This document shows positions 1 to 8,107 of a stretch of DNA of 64,000 nt, in pieces. Source of the stretch: Sulfurovum sp. (GTDB lineage: Bacteria > Campylobacterota > Campylobacteria > Campylobacterales > Sulfurovaceae); contig JAIZOF010000001.1 in assembly GCA_020525365.1 (NCBI GenBank), positions 152,286 to 216,285 of the forward strand, in the 5' to 3' direction. The first letter of the stretch is position 1. Every line of letters starts with the position of its first letter. A program made the translations under genes and the position numbers. Under the pieces are notes generated by a model, which ran no database searches, had not been told where the DNA came from, and was given only the letters and a program-made list of their open reading frames with translations.

Positions 1-1011
1 TGTATTCTGTGCATAGTAGTGACTTCCCTCACCAATACTTGTCAGACCAATACCGATTAAGTTGGCTCCACCCTTGGTGGTATAGCCCTGAAAATTTCTA
101 TGAAGCTCTCCTTTGGAGATAGCACCAAAAAGCTCATCTTCAGGCTTGGCAAAATGATCCATGCCCACCATCTTATAGCCATTGTTTTCAAAAAAGTCAA
201 TAGTATACTGAAATATTTGTAGCTTGATATCAGGACTTGGCAAGGTTGTCTCATCAAATTTTCGCATAGTTTTTTTTAACCATGGTACATGGGCATAATT
301 GAAGACTGCTAGTCTATCAGGCATAAGCGTAAAAGCCTTTTGAAGAGTATTCTTGAAGCTCTCAAAAGTTTGATAGGGCATACCGTAAATAAGATCAATA
401 TTGATAGAGTTAATGCCATGCTTGCGTGCTAAATCAACAGCTGCTTTAGTTAAATCGTAGGGTTGAATACGGTGGATCTCTTTCTGTACTTTGGGGTCAA
501 AATCTTGAACGCCAAAGCTGATACGATTAAATCCATACTTTTTAAAGATTTTCATTTGTGCTTCATTAAAAAAGCGTGGATCTATCTCGACACTAATTTC
601 GGCATCCTTGCTCCAGTTAGGGAAGACTTTCTTAATGTAGGAGATAATTTCATCTAGTTCAAAGGCTTTATAGAAGGTTGGCGTTCCACCACCAAAGTGA
701 AATTGTATAACCTCTCTAGAGGTATCAAGATATTTTGCAAGAATATTAATCTCTTTTTTGAGATATTCAATATAGGTGCTGAGTTTTTCTTCTTTAGAAG
801 TGAAAACAACGTTGCAACCACAGAAATAGCATGCACTTCTACAGAATGGCAGATGTATATAAAGTGAGAGTTTTTCATCACCCTTTTTAAGGTATTTGAT
901 GTAGTTCTCATATGTAAAATTATTGCTAAACTCTAGTGCAGTTGGGTAAGAGGTATAGCGTGGCCCTGGTTTGGAATATTTACTGAACTTTTCTAAATCT
1001 ATTGTACTCAA
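1..1011 (-). CDS. hemN: Oxygen-independent coproporphyrinogen III dehydrogenase, 3'-partial
   Basis: This is a radical-SAM enzyme that decarboxylates coproporphyrinogen III to protoporphyrinogen IX in heme synthesis without oxygen. The N-terminal part carries [10 protein letters not shown] and the cluster motif [10 protein letters not shown], which is the HemN form of CxxxCxxC. A GxGxTSIGEG stretch lies near the window edge. About 337 of the usual ~455 residues are present; the C-terminus runs off the window. I chose the TTG start at 1011 because it overlaps the argF stop as TTGA and has GGAG just upstream. It is likely coupled to argF. HemB, for an earlier step of the same pathway, is encoded 2 kb away on the same strand. 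Confidence 0.93.
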   Translation of the reverse strand, partial: MSTIDLEKFSKYSKPGPRYTSYPTALEFSNNFTYENYIKYLKKGDEKLSLYIHLPFCRSACYFCGCNVVFTSKEEKLSTYIEYLKKEINILAKYLDTSREVIQFHFGGGTPTFYKAFELDEIISYIKKVFPNWSKDAEISVEIDPRFFNEAQMKIFKKYGFNRISFGVQDFDPKVQKEIHRIQPYDLTKAAVDLARKHGINSINIDLIYGMPYQTFESFKNTLQKAFTLMPDRLAVFNYAHVPWLKKTMRKFDETTLPSPDIKLQIFQYTIDFFENNGYKMVGMDHFAKPEDELFGAISKGELHRNFQGYTTKGGANLIGIGLTSIGEGSHYYAQNT

Positions 1012-1946
1012 AAGGACTCCTTCTGAGAGCAATGATTGTTAAGCCAAACCATAATTCCTTTTTGTGCATGCAGGCGGTTTTCTGCTTCAGTGAAGATAAT
1101 ATCGGCATGTTTCTCAAAGGTTTCTTCGCTCACCTCATAGCCACGGTAGGCAGGTAGGCAGTGCAGAAAGATGGCATTAGGCTTTGCTGCTGCCATCATG
1201 GTTTCATCAACCATGTAGTCTTTAAAGGCTTTGAGCTTAATCTCTTTTTCATCCTCTTGTCCCATGCTCACCCATGTGTCAGTGGTAACTACGTCACACT
1301 CTTTGACTGCTTTAAGTGGATTATTGCTAAAGGTAATTTTTGCACCACTATCTTTAGCAAAAGATAGTGCTTTTTTGACAATAGTAGGGTCACATTCATA
1401 GTCTTTTGGGGTAGCAACATGTAGTTCAAATCCTATTTTTGCAGCAAGCATTAACCAAGAGTGAGCCATGTTGTTCCCGTCACCTACATAGGCACAGACA
1501 GGGTTGTTAGTTTTACCAAACTCGAGCATCGTTAAATAGTCTGCCATTAGCTGTACAGGGTGATAGCTGTCAGTCAAACCATTGATGACGGGTACTTTTG
1601 AAAATTTAGCAAACTCTTCAAGTTTATCTTGCTCGAAAGTACGAATCATTACCATATCAACCATACGACTGATAACGCGTGCAGTATCTTTCATAGGTTC
1701 ACCGCGCCCAAGCTGAATATCGTTGGCAGAAAGAAAAAGTCCTATCCCTCCAAGTTGATAGATACCAGTCTCAAAACTTACACGTGTTCGAGTTGAACTC
1801 TTTTCAAAAATCATTCCCAGTGTTTGGCGCTCCATGTAGGGAATAAACTCTTTACGTTTGGTCTGCGCCTTAATTTTCTGCGCTAGATTGATCATTTCTA
1901 GCAGCTCCTCTTTGGTAAAGTCTGCCAGTGTCAAAAAGTGTCTCAT
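1008..1946 (-). CDS. argF: Ornithine carbamoyltransferase
   Basis: It joins carbamoyl phosphate to ornithine to make citrulline in arginine synthesis. The carbamoyl-phosphate site SSTRTR is at residues 50-55, HPVQ at 129-132, the ornithine-binding DTWVSMG at 223-229 and the HCLP loop at 262-265, so every diagnostic motif is intact. At 312 residues the length is normal. The frame is open eight codons further upstream, but the ATG at 1946 is preceded by GAGGA at about 9 nt and gives the family N-terminus. The gene overlaps hemN by 4 nt. PyrB, the aspartate paralogue, lies at 8.1 kb. Confidence 0.97.
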   Translation of the reverse strand: MRHFLTLADFTKEELLEMINLAQKIKAQTKRKEFIPYMERQTLGMIFEKSSTRTRVSFETGIYQLGGIGLFLSANDIQLGRGEPMKDTARVISRMVDMVMIRTFEQDKLEEFAKFSKVPVINGLTDSYHPVQLMADYLTMLEFGKTNNPVCAYVGDGNNMAHSWLMLAAKIGFELHVATPKDYECDPTIVKKALSFAKDSGAKITFSNNPLKAVKECDVVTTDTWVSMGQEDEKEIKLKAFKDYMVDETMMAAAKPNAIFLHCLPAYRGYEVSEETFEKHADIIFTEAENRLHAQKGIMVWLNNHCSQKESF

Positions 1947-2007
1947 AGGACTTTCCTCGCCTTGCTTCAAAGAAAGAAAACAAGGATTAAATTTTTTAAA
2001 AGAGATT

Positions 2008-2013
2008 ATTTTA
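2008..2013 (-). promoter_or_regulatory. Probable -10 box upstream of argF
   Basis: On the minus strand this reads TAAAAT, about 60 nt before the argF start and within an AT-rich stretch. No clear -35 is visible, which is usual for the housekeeping promoters of Campylobacterota. It is assigned by pattern only. Confidence 0.4.
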
Positions 2014-2033
2014 CCATAAAAAGAGTTGAAAAA

Positions 2034-2660
2034 TTATAAATAGGGTTTTTCTACTATTTTTCCAAGTTCTACAGCAATCGCATAAGCAATAAGCTTAGCA
2101 ATTTTTTTACGTCTAGGCTTAAGCCAATCGGTCTGTTTTTTACAAGTGAGCTCTCCAAGCTCAAGTACCAGAAACTTTTGTGCATCTATATGTATAGGGC
2201 TATAGGCATAGTAGTACTTCAGGTTATCTGTAAAGTTGTCTTTGTTCCAGTTAAAAGGGAAGTAGGATTTATAGAGTACTTTCCAGCGTTGAGCAAAATG
2301 GTATGAAGCCTCCGTATTAGGGTAGCCTATTGATGCACCTGAATGGCAAATGTGTTTTGTTGCATCAAAGTGAATGGCAATGGCAATTTTTGTACGCTTT
2401 AGAAAAATATCTGCTGGCACACGTTTAACATCAATATCCCATGCTTTAAGTTGCTTGGCTACCTCATCAGCCACAAGCATATTCCACTCTACCTCTTTGT
2501 CAGTCTTATATGTGGTTCCAGTGTTTCCACATGTTCGCCCTTCATGTCCTGCTTGGATAATGACAGAAATAGGTGGTTTGAGTCTTTCAAAAAGAATGTA
2601 GCCAAATAGTATGATGATAAGCATAACAAAGAAGAGAGTAATTTTGTTTTTGAGGTGCAT
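2034..2660 (-). CDS. Membrane-anchored N-acetylmuramoyl-L-alanine amidase-like protein
   Basis: The 208-residue protein starts with a hydrophobic segment at about residues 8-25, so it is probably anchored in the inner membrane and faces the periplasm. The rest follows the order of Amidase_3 zinc-site motifs: QAGHEG with His39, an acidic pair at Glu56/Glu58 before a helix, AIHFDA with His97, and LELGEL with Glu167. That pattern suggests cleavage of the amide between muramic acid and the stem peptide. Overall similarity to AmiA/AmiC looks weak and the protein is short, so the substrate is uncertain. No ribosome-binding site precedes the ATG (see the promoter entry at 2668). Confidence 0.6.
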   Translation of the reverse strand: MHLKNKITLFFVMLIIILFGYILFERLKPPISVIIQAGHEGRTCGNTGTTYKTDKEVEWNMLVADEVAKQLKAWDIDVKRVPADIFLKRTKIAIAIHFDATKHICHSGASIGYPNTEASYHFAQRWKVLYKSYFPFNWNKDNFTDNLKYYYAYSPIHIDAQKFLVLELGELTCKKQTDWLKPRRKKIAKLIAYAIAVELGKIVEKPYL

Positions 2661-2667
2661 ACGAAGG

Positions 2668-2673
2668 ATTATA
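2668..2673 (-). promoter_or_regulatory. -10 box very close to the amidase-like gene start
   Basis: On the minus strand the sequence is a perfect TATAAT preceded by TTTGC. Only 7 nt separate its last base from the ATG at 2660. With normal spacing, transcription would begin at or next to the A of the start codon. No Shine-Dalgarno-like sequence lies in the gap, so a leaderless message is plausible. Confidence 0.55.
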
Positions 2674-2998
2674 GCAAACTTTTCAAGAGCTTATAGTTTC
2701 CAAGCCATATGGCAATTTTTAGAATCTCCTTCAAATATTTATTATAATAAATACTGTTTATTTTTTAACTTAAACTATATTTTTGTAGATATCTCTACTT
2801 TAAATAACAAATAAATTATATTTTAGGGGTATGGTTTTTTCATAATGAAAGTTTAAAAAGAATTAGATGATTTTCTCTCTACTTTTTCATAATTTGTATT
2901 GAGAATATATAAAAGGGGAGCTAGATTAAATAGATATTTTGCATAAGACATGGAGGCATGTGCTGTATTGTTGATAATATATCTTTTTAAAACTATTC
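2674..2998. other. AT-rich intergenic stretch between hemB and the amidase-like gene
   Basis: No open frame with protein-like composition is seen on either strand. The stretch is strongly AT-rich. It holds one short perfect hairpin (ACATG/CATGT around GAGG, 2948-2961) just downstream of the hemB stop. There is no T-run next to that hairpin, so it is at best a weak terminator. A TATAAA-like string followed by AGGGGAG around 2905-2920 on the plus strand leads to no convincing gene. Confidence 0.5.
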
Positions 2999-3964
2999 TT
3001 AAAGAAGCGAAGCTGCTTCCTTTGCATGATAGGTGATAATGATATCTGCTCCCGCACGTTTGAAGCCCAGCAGTGTTTCCATCATGACTCTATCATAATC
3101 AATAACACCTGCTCTGGCAGCCATTTTGAGCATGGAATATTCCCCACTAACATTATAAATAGCAAGTGGTAAAGTAGTACTCTCTCTTACATCACGAATA
3201 ATATCCATGTAAGCAAGAGCAGGTTTTACCATGAGAATATCAGCACCTTCTACTTCATCGGAAACTGACTCGGCAATAGCTTCTCTACGATTAGCAGGAT
3301 CCATCTGGTAGCTTTTACGATCACCAAAACTTGGACTACTCTCTGCCACATCACGGAAAGGCCCATAATAGCCAGAGGCAAATTTGGTTGAGTAGCTCAT
3401 GATGGGAAGACTTTCAAACCCTGCATCGTCTAATCCACTTCTAATGGCTTGTATCATGCCATCCATCATCCCGCTAGGGGCAACCATATCAGCACCTGCT
3501 TTTGCGTGGATGACTGCCTGTTTGGCAAGATTGTCAAGCGTGATATCGTTGTCAACTGTCTCTAGGATAGGATCTAGAACACCACAGTGCCCATGGTCTG
3601 TATATTCGCAGAAGCAGAGGTCAGTGATAATAAACATATCAGGATGTACTGATTTAATTTGTTTGACCGTTTGGGCAATAATACCATATTCACACATCGC
3701 ATCACTTCCAACTGAGTCTTTAATGTCAGGGATACCAAAGAGAATAATTGATTTAATACCAAGCCCTTTGAGTACTTCGCACTCTTTGATAATTTCATCA
3801 ACACTCATTTGATATACACCAGGCATGGAATCGACTTCATCTTTTATGCCTTTGCCAATTCGAGCAAAGAGTGGATAGACAAAATCATTCACAGAAAGTG
3901 TAGTTTCCTGAAGCAGATCTCGCAATACGGGGTTGATTCTTTTTCTTCTAAAACGTGGGAACAT
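2999..3964 (-). CDS. hemB: Porphobilinogen synthase (delta-aminolevulinic acid dehydratase)
   Basis: It condenses two 5-aminolevulinate molecules to porphobilinogen in heme synthesis. The two Schiff-base lysines are visible: Lys194 in MSYSTKFAS and Lys247 in MVKPALAY. A cysteine cluster C117-x-C119-x7-C127 in the DLCFCEYTDHGHCG loop marks the zinc-dependent form rather than the magnesium-only form. At 321 residues the length is normal, and the N-terminus MFPRFRRKR is typical. GAAGG lies 10-15 nt upstream of the ATG. It is divergent from ribA across 93 bp. Confidence 0.97.
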   Translation of the reverse strand: MFPRFRRKRINPVLRDLLQETTLSVNDFVYPLFARIGKGIKDEVDSMPGVYQMSVDEIIKECEVLKGLGIKSIILFGIPDIKDSVGSDAMCEYGIIAQTVKQIKSVHPDMFIITDLCFCEYTDHGHCGVLDPILETVDNDITLDNLAKQAVIHAKAGADMVAPSGMMDGMIQAIRSGLDDAGFESLPIMSYSTKFASGYYGPFRDVAESSPSFGDRKSYQMDPANRREAIAESVSDEVEGADILMVKPALAYMDIIRDVRESTTLPLAIYNVSGEYSMLKMAARAGVIDYDRVMMETLLGFKRAGADIIITYHAKEAASLL

Positions 3965-4008
3965 GATGGATAGCCTTCAAAATGATAATTTTACTATTTT
4001 AACCAAAA

Positions 4009-4036
4009 ATTCCTAATTACTTATTCCTAATTACTT
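4009..4036. repeat. Two tandem copies of a 14-bp repeat upstream of ribA
   Basis: The unit ATTCCTAATTACTT occurs twice head to tail at 4009-4022 and 4023-4036, and a partial copy (ATTCTTACTG) runs on to 4046. It lies in the hemB/ribA divergent promoter region and covers the -35 area of the ribA promoter. It could be an operator, a curved T-rich promoter element or a replication-slippage duplication. Confidence 0.7.
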
Positions 4037-4046
4037 ATTCTTACTG

Positions 4047-4052
4047 TATAAT
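4047..4052 (+). promoter_or_regulatory. -10 box immediately before ribA
   Basis: A perfect TATAAT with only 5 nt (CACAT) between it and the ribA ATG at 4058. The upstream DNA is T-rich, as in Campylobacterota promoters. No ribosome-binding site can fit, so the transcript probably starts at the initiator codon. Confidence 0.6.
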
Positions 4053-4057
4053 CACAT

Positions 4058-4636
4058 ATGCAAAATATAGAAATCTCTCAAATTGCTACTTTACCAACAC
4101 GACATGGCATTTTTCTTATTCAGGCTTTTAAAGAGCCTGATGCCAAGAAGGAGCACCTTGCAGTTTTTACCAAGAGCCTTCCTGAATTGGAAACTCCCAT
4201 TGTCCGTGTCCATTCAGAGTGCTTGACTGGTGATGCTATTGGCTCTATCAAATGTGATTGTGGAGAACAGCTTGATTTTGCACTTAATCTCATTGCCAAA
4301 GAGGGTGGATTGGTGATCTACCATCGTCAGGAGGGCAGAAACATTGGTCTTCTCAACAAGGTCAACGCTTACACATTGCAAGATCAAGGACTAGATACTG
4401 TTGCCGCCAATCATCAGCTTGGTTTTCGTGCTGATGAACGCACCTATGAAGCAGTAGCATTCATTTTATACCATTTTGGTATTACAAAACTTAAACTTCT
4501 TACCAACAATCTTACCAAAATGGAGAGTCTTTCAGGTATTGAAATCGTAGAACGTCTCCCCATTAAGATTGCTCCCAATCCCTATAATGAAGTATATCTC
4601 AAGACCAAAAAAGAGAAACTGGGGCACATTCTTTGA
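4058..4636 (+). CDS. ribA: GTP cyclohydrolase II
   Basis: It opens the GTP imidazole ring to give 2,5-diamino-6-ribosylamino-pyrimidinone phosphate, the first step of riboflavin synthesis. The zinc ligands are C55, C66 and C68 in the [14 protein letters not shown] stretch. They are followed by the GTP-binding [11 protein letters not shown] and the C-terminal [17 protein letters not shown] signature. At 192 residues it is a stand-alone RibA without an attached RibB domain. The other riboflavin gene in the window, ribD, is 57 kb away, so the pathway is not clustered. The stop overlaps the rsmG start. Confidence 0.97.
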   Translation: MQNIEISQIATLPTRHGIFLIQAFKEPDAKKEHLAVFTKSLPELETPIVRVHSECLTGDAIGSIKCDCGEQLDFALNLIAKEGGLVIYHRQEGRNIGLLNKVNAYTLQDQGLDTVAANHQLGFRADERTYEAVAFILYHFGITKLKLLTNNLTKMESLSGIEIVERLPIKIAPNPYNEVYLKTKKEKLGHIL

Positions 4637-5229
4637 GTAAGGAACTAGAAAAAAGACTTCTGGAAGAAGGGCTCTTTTTGAATATCAATATTATTGAAAA
4701 ACTACAAAAGTTTACACTGCTTTTACATGAGTGGAACCAAATTCATAATCTGACAGGAGCCAAAACCATAAGGGCGATTCATGATAATATTATTGATTCA
4801 CTCTATCCTCTAACTTTTATAAAAGAGCCTAAAATACTACTTGATGTTGGTACAGGATCAGGGTTTCCGGGATTGATACTTGCTATTGCGATGCCAGAAA
4901 CCAAAGTAGTGTTGGCAGAACCTTTGAAAAAACGGGTCTCTTTTTTAAAATATGCTATTATTGATGTGGATATACCAAATGTAACAGTAGAGGCAAAACA
5001 GGTAGAGAAAGTGACACATACCCCCTTTTCTCTTATTAGCTCACGTGCAGTAACAAATACAAAACTGTTGCTTGAATTAACACAACATCTTAGTGACACA
5101 GAGACCCAATATCTTTTTTATAAAGGTAGTCGTGTATTTGATGAGATCGATGATGTACAACATCAGTTAGGTTATGATATAGTACAGAAAAACCAGAGAA
5201 ACTATCTTTACATCAAGGGATATGTATGA
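4633..5229 (+). CDS. rsmG: 16S rRNA (guanine527-N7)-methyltransferase
   Basis: It methylates G527 of 16S rRNA using S-adenosylmethionine. The SAM-binding motif [16 protein letters not shown] and the later SSRAV motif are the GidB/RsmG signatures. It has 198 residues. The start is TTG, overlapping the ribA stop as TTGA, so its translation is likely coupled to ribA. It in turn overlaps the next small gene by ATGA. Loss of this enzyme is known to give low-level streptomycin resistance in other bacteria. Confidence 0.95.
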   Translation: MSKELEKRLLEEGLFLNINIIEKLQKFTLLLHEWNQIHNLTGAKTIRAIHDNIIDSLYPLTFIKEPKILLDVGTGSGFPGLILAIAMPETKVVLAEPLKKRVSFLKYAIIDVDIPNVTVEAKQVEKVTHTPFSLISSRAVTNTKLLLELTQHLSDTETQYLFYKGSRVFDEIDDVQHQLGYDIVQKNQRNYLYIKGYV

Positions 5230-5441
5230 TTATAAAGTTTATTATATTTGCTATGATCGGAATATTTATCTATAGGCTCATGGGAGGAAAGCTACCAATT
5301 ATAGATATAAAGAATAGACCCAAAACAAAGAAGAAACCTGATGGTGATACACTGGTTGATTGTAGTAAATGTGGTACCTATGTGATGATAGAAGAAGCAA
5401 CACTTATTGGCGGCAAGTATTGTTGTGATGAATGTGTATGA
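5226..5441 (+). CDS. Small membrane-anchored zinc-ribbon protein, PP0621-like
   Basis: The 71-residue protein has an N-terminal membrane segment (about residues 2-19), a basic linker, and a C-terminal zinc-ribbon of two CxxC-type knuckles: CSKC near residue 46 and CDEC at the end. This is the layout of the PP0621 family of small membrane proteins, whose function is unknown. It overlaps rsmG by 4 nt and is probably in the same operon. The name comes from its architecture, not from a search. Confidence 0.7.
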   Translation: MIIKFIIFAMIGIFIYRLMGGKLPIIDIKNRPKTKKKPDGDTLVDCSKCGTYVMIEEATLIGGKYCCDECV

Positions 5442-5462
5442 TATTTGCAAAAGGAGTAGTCA

Positions 5463-5843
5463 ATGATACTAATGGGGCATCCGTGGATTAGTAGCCCAAA
5501 ATTTTGTAGGATTTTCTCTAAAAAGGAGATAAAAGATACAAGATCAGACCAGATAGTATTGCTTGAACCATTGGTTAACTCCTATGCGTTGGCCTCTTAC
5601 TGCCAACAAAACAGCATATCGTATGCTGTTGTTGTCGATACTGTCGATGATGCCATCTATGCAAATGCATTAGGCGCCTCCTATGTAATATGCAAAAAAG
5701 ATACGGCACTGGTGATTCAGCCAATTGCAGAGACTTACCTGTTTGATACCAAAGTGTTAGTACTTATAAACAGTGAAAAAGAGATTACAAAAATTGCATG
5801 CAACGGAATAGATGGTGTCATATTTTCTAAAATAATTGAATAA
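5463..5843 (+). CDS. Conserved unknown protein of 126 residues
   Basis: I do not recognise an enzyme here. An AAGGAG site 6 nt before the ATG supports the start. The sequence is soluble-looking, with alternating beta-like and helical stretches: VVVDTVDDAIYANALGASYVI and, near the end, ACNGIDGVIFSK. These resemble beta-alpha repeats of a partial TIM-barrel or Rossmann-like fold. I recall similar short proteins annotated as hypothetical in Campylobacterota. It sits between the zinc-ribbon gene and the rhomboid gene on the same strand, with 21 and 8 nt gaps, so it is likely cotranscribed. Confidence 0.75.
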   Translation: MILMGHPWISSPKFCRIFSKKEIKDTRSDQIVLLEPLVNSYALASYCQQNSISYAVVVDTVDDAIYANALGASYVICKKDTALVIQPIAETYLFDTKVLVLINSEKEITKIACNGIDGVIFSKIIE

Positions 5844-5851
5844 GATTATAA

Positions 5852-6535
5852 ATGAAAGAGTTTCATCATTTTCCACTTACCTATAGTATTATTTTTCTCA
5901 ATACTTTTTTCTATTTTTTATTGGTTTTGTTTGGTGGAAAATTTATTGAAATTAACCTTAATACCCTTGTAGATTTTGGAGCACTCTATGGACCGTTGGT
6001 TGTCTTTAAGGGTGAATGGTGGCGTCTTCTAAGTGCCATGTTTTTGCATGGAAATATAACGCATATTCTTATGAATATGGCGTCACTCTATATTATTGGT
6101 CGTAGTATGGAGCACTATTTTTCTAAATTTTTCTATATTATAATTTATCTTTTTTCTGGTCTTATTGGTGCACTAACATCACTTTATATGCATCCCCAAA
6201 GTGTGGGAATTGGTGCTTCAGGGGCAATTTTTGGAGTATTTGGTGCACTGGGTGGCTTCTTTTTGGTATATTGGAACCAAGTTACTTCTCACAGTAGGGA
6301 AATTATAAAAAACTTTTCTGTAATGTTGGGATTAAATTTTATACTTGGACTTTCCATTGCCTCAATTGATATGAGTGCCCATATAGGTGGACTGATTGTT
6401 GGGTTTATTAGTGGTTTTGTATTGACAAAGTATCCACATACCATCATACCATTCTCTTTCATTTTAGGTACTATTTTTATTTTTGGAACACAGTATTTAT
6501 ATGCATACTATCTACAGATATTTATGTCATTTTAG
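5852..6535 (+). CDS. Rhomboid-family intramembrane serine protease
   Basis: The 227-residue protein has six or more hydrophobic segments. The catalytic dyad is intact: Ser123 in GASGAIFG and His177 in SAHIGGL. The upstream HGNITHILMNM stretch supplies the conserved His/Asn residues of the oxyanion region. Rhomboids cut single-span membrane proteins inside the bilayer; the substrate cannot be read from sequence. Its 3' end overlaps the following lipoprotein gene in another frame by about 35-53 nt, which suggests tight coupling. Confidence 0.93.
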   Translation: MKEFHHFPLTYSIIFLNTFFYFLLVLFGGKFIEINLNTLVDFGALYGPLVVFKGEWWRLLSAMFLHGNITHILMNMASLYIIGRSMEHYFSKFFYIIIYLFSGLIGALTSLYMHPQSVGIGASGAIFGVFGALGGFFLVYWNQVTSHSREIIKNFSVMLGLNFILGLSIASIDMSAHIGGLIVGFISGFVLTKYPHTIIPFSFILGTIFIFGTQYLYAYYLQIFMSF

Positions 6536-7061
6536 CCTTACTGCTTGGCTTCTTTTGGGCTGCACGCATCCAATAGAACCAAAACTAGAAAAACGTATTT
6601 CAGTACACTTGACCCATATGCTCACAAGGCTTTCTCCTGAGGCACCGTACCTTGAAAATGTTAGACTCGCAGAAGATATTGTACATTACAGTCATACTCT
6701 TGAAATAAAGTTTGACCGCCATACTTATCCATGGTTGCATAACTTCTTAGTTAATGTTGGTTTAAAAGAAAGAGGGCTGTGTTATCACTATAGTGATGCA
6801 CTATACCAGTATCTGAAGCAACAATACTACCCCCACTTTACATTCCATCAGGCAGGTGCAAATATTGGAGAGTACTTTTATGAACACAATGTATTGGTAA
6901 TTTTATCTTCAAAATGGAGTCATTTTGAAGAGGGGATTGTAATTGATGTATGGCGTGAACCTGGAAATATATTTATTTCTAACGTTAAAGATGATGCGAT
7001 ATACCAATGGAGACACCGTCCTTATCGAGAGTATGGATATCAAGATCATAATGGTAGATAA
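6483..7061 (+). CDS. Lipoprotein with a transglutaminase-like Cys-His-Asp arrangement
   Basis: The N-terminus has a basic residue, a hydrophobic run and a lipobox LLGC (Cys27 from the first ATG), so it is probably a lipoprotein. The mature part shows GLCYHYSDALYQYL with Cys100, then EHNVLVI with His135, then GIVIDVWREPG with Asp155. Order and spacing match transglutaminase-like or papain-fold cysteine enzymes. I do not recognise a named family, so this is inference. A second ATG at 6501 gives a tighter signal peptide. The start lies inside the rhomboid gene, and the 3' end overlaps convergent pabB by 16 nt. Confidence 0.65.
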   Translation: MEHSIYMHTIYRYLCHFSLTAWLLLGCTHPIEPKLEKRISVHLTHMLTRLSPEAPYLENVRLAEDIVHYSHTLEIKFDRHTYPWLHNFLVNVGLKERGLCYHYSDALYQYLKQQYYPHFTFHQAGANIGEYFYEHNVLVILSSKWSHFEEGIVIDVWREPGNIFISNVKDDAIYQWRHRPYREYGYQDHNGR

Positions 7062-8014
7062 ATTTTGTCAATAAGTTCTTCATACTCACTATTTGGGCTA
7101 GAATCGATAGTAATGCCACCACCACTTTTGTAGAATAGCTTGTCCTTATATTTCTCAATGAAACGTATCATGACCCCAGAACGCAATTTTGTACCATCAA
7201 AAATACCAAATATGCCAGTATAAAAACCACGATTATAATTTTCAACACAATTGATAATATCGACAGTCTTTTTTTTTGGTGCTCCAGTAATAGACCCTGC
7301 TGGAGTAATCTTTTCAAGTAGGGTGCCAATTTTATGATGCCAACTATCAGAAAGTGTGGCTGTGATTTTGGAGCTAACCTGCAATAGTTCTTTTTCTCCT
7401 GCTTTAATGCGGTCAATATATCGAAACTTTTCCACTTTGACATTGGTGCCAATGATTCCCAGGTCGTTACGCATTAGATCAACAATCATTGCGTGTTCGG
7501 CCATCTCTTTTTTATCTAAAAGTATCTTTTCTTTTGCATTGGGCATATTGGCATCAATGGTTCCTTTCATGGGATAGGTAGCAATAGTATTATTTTCTAT
7601 TTCAACAAAACGTTCAGGAGAAAAACAGATAAATTCCCCTTTAAAGTAAAGCTTGAATTTGGCCCTAGCATAAGTAAAGATCTCTTTAAGTGAAAGGTTG
7701 GTTTGAACAGGTGTTGCAAATGTGAGATTGAGTAAGTAGGTATTGCCTGAGCGCATCTCTTCGAGTATTTGTTCAAGCGCATTTTGGTAGGCTTTAAAAC
7801 TTACAGGAGAAAGTGAAAAAGTAAAACTATGTTCTCTTTTTTGTACAGGGTAGTTGCGCCAATTTTCTAGTTTATAAAAGATATTGTCGTCAAGTTCGCT
7901 TAGCGGTTGAGCAAAGATATGATTTTTATTGTAAGAAACAATAAAAAGAAAGGGAGTACGCTCCCTTCCAAGCCTATTCATTGTATGGAAACCCTCTTGT
8001 GTAGATAGCCACAT
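7046..8014 (-). CDS. pabB: Aminodeoxychorismate synthase component I
   Basis: It aminates chorismate to 4-amino-4-deoxychorismate for p-aminobenzoate and folate synthesis. The chorismate-binding core is clear: EEMRSGNTYLLNLT, the YPMKGTI motif, MIVDLMRNDLG, PAGSITGAPK and the terminal SGGGITIDSSPNSEYEE. The 322-residue length fits the short PabB type. ATG8014 or the ATG 11 codons later (7981) could be used. The second gives MNRLGRERTPFLF, which is closer to the usual N-terminus. No pabA or pabC lies next to it. Anthranilate synthase is less likely because the N-terminal domain is short. Confidence 0.9.
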   Translation of the reverse strand: MWLSTQEGFHTMNRLGRERTPFLFIVSYNKNHIFAQPLSELDDNIFYKLENWRNYPVQKREHSFTFSLSPVSFKAYQNALEQILEEMRSGNTYLLNLTFATPVQTNLSLKEIFTYARAKFKLYFKGEFICFSPERFVEIENNTIATYPMKGTIDANMPNAKEKILLDKKEMAEHAMIVDLMRNDLGIIGTNVKVEKFRYIDRIKAGEKELLQVSSKITATLSDSWHHKIGTLLEKITPAGSITGAPKKKTVDIINCVENYNRGFYTGIFGIFDGTKLRSGVMIRFIEKYKDKLFYKSGGGITIDSSPNSEYEELIDKIYLPL

Positions 8015-8049
8015 TTAGATATCTTACTTATTTATAGTAGGCAGCAATA

Positions 8050-8073
8050 ACACCAAGTTTGAATCTTTGGTGT
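8050..8073 (-). terminator. Weak hairpin downstream of pyrB
   Basis: ACACCAA (8050-8056) pairs with TTGGTGT (8067-8073) around a 10-nt loop, in the space after the pyrB stop. There is no adjoining T-run on the minus strand, so intrinsic termination is only possible. It might instead be a regulatory site for pabB. Confidence 0.3.
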
Positions 8074-8107
8074 CATACTTTTAAATACTGAGTATCGAAT
8101 ATTCATA

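Noticed and set aside
2611..2814. 67-codon plus-strand frame running out of the amidase-like gene into the gap
   Set aside because: Composition is that of AT-rich noncoding DNA, it has no ribosome-binding site, and half of it is antisense to a better gene.
3399..3812. 137-codon plus-strand frame opposite hemB
   Set aside because: Antisense shadow of a conserved enzyme with no start signal or recognisable motif.
4009..4057. FMN riboswitch upstream of ribA
   Set aside because: The space is too short and consists of AT repeats. A promoter with its -10 box at the start codon leaves no leader.
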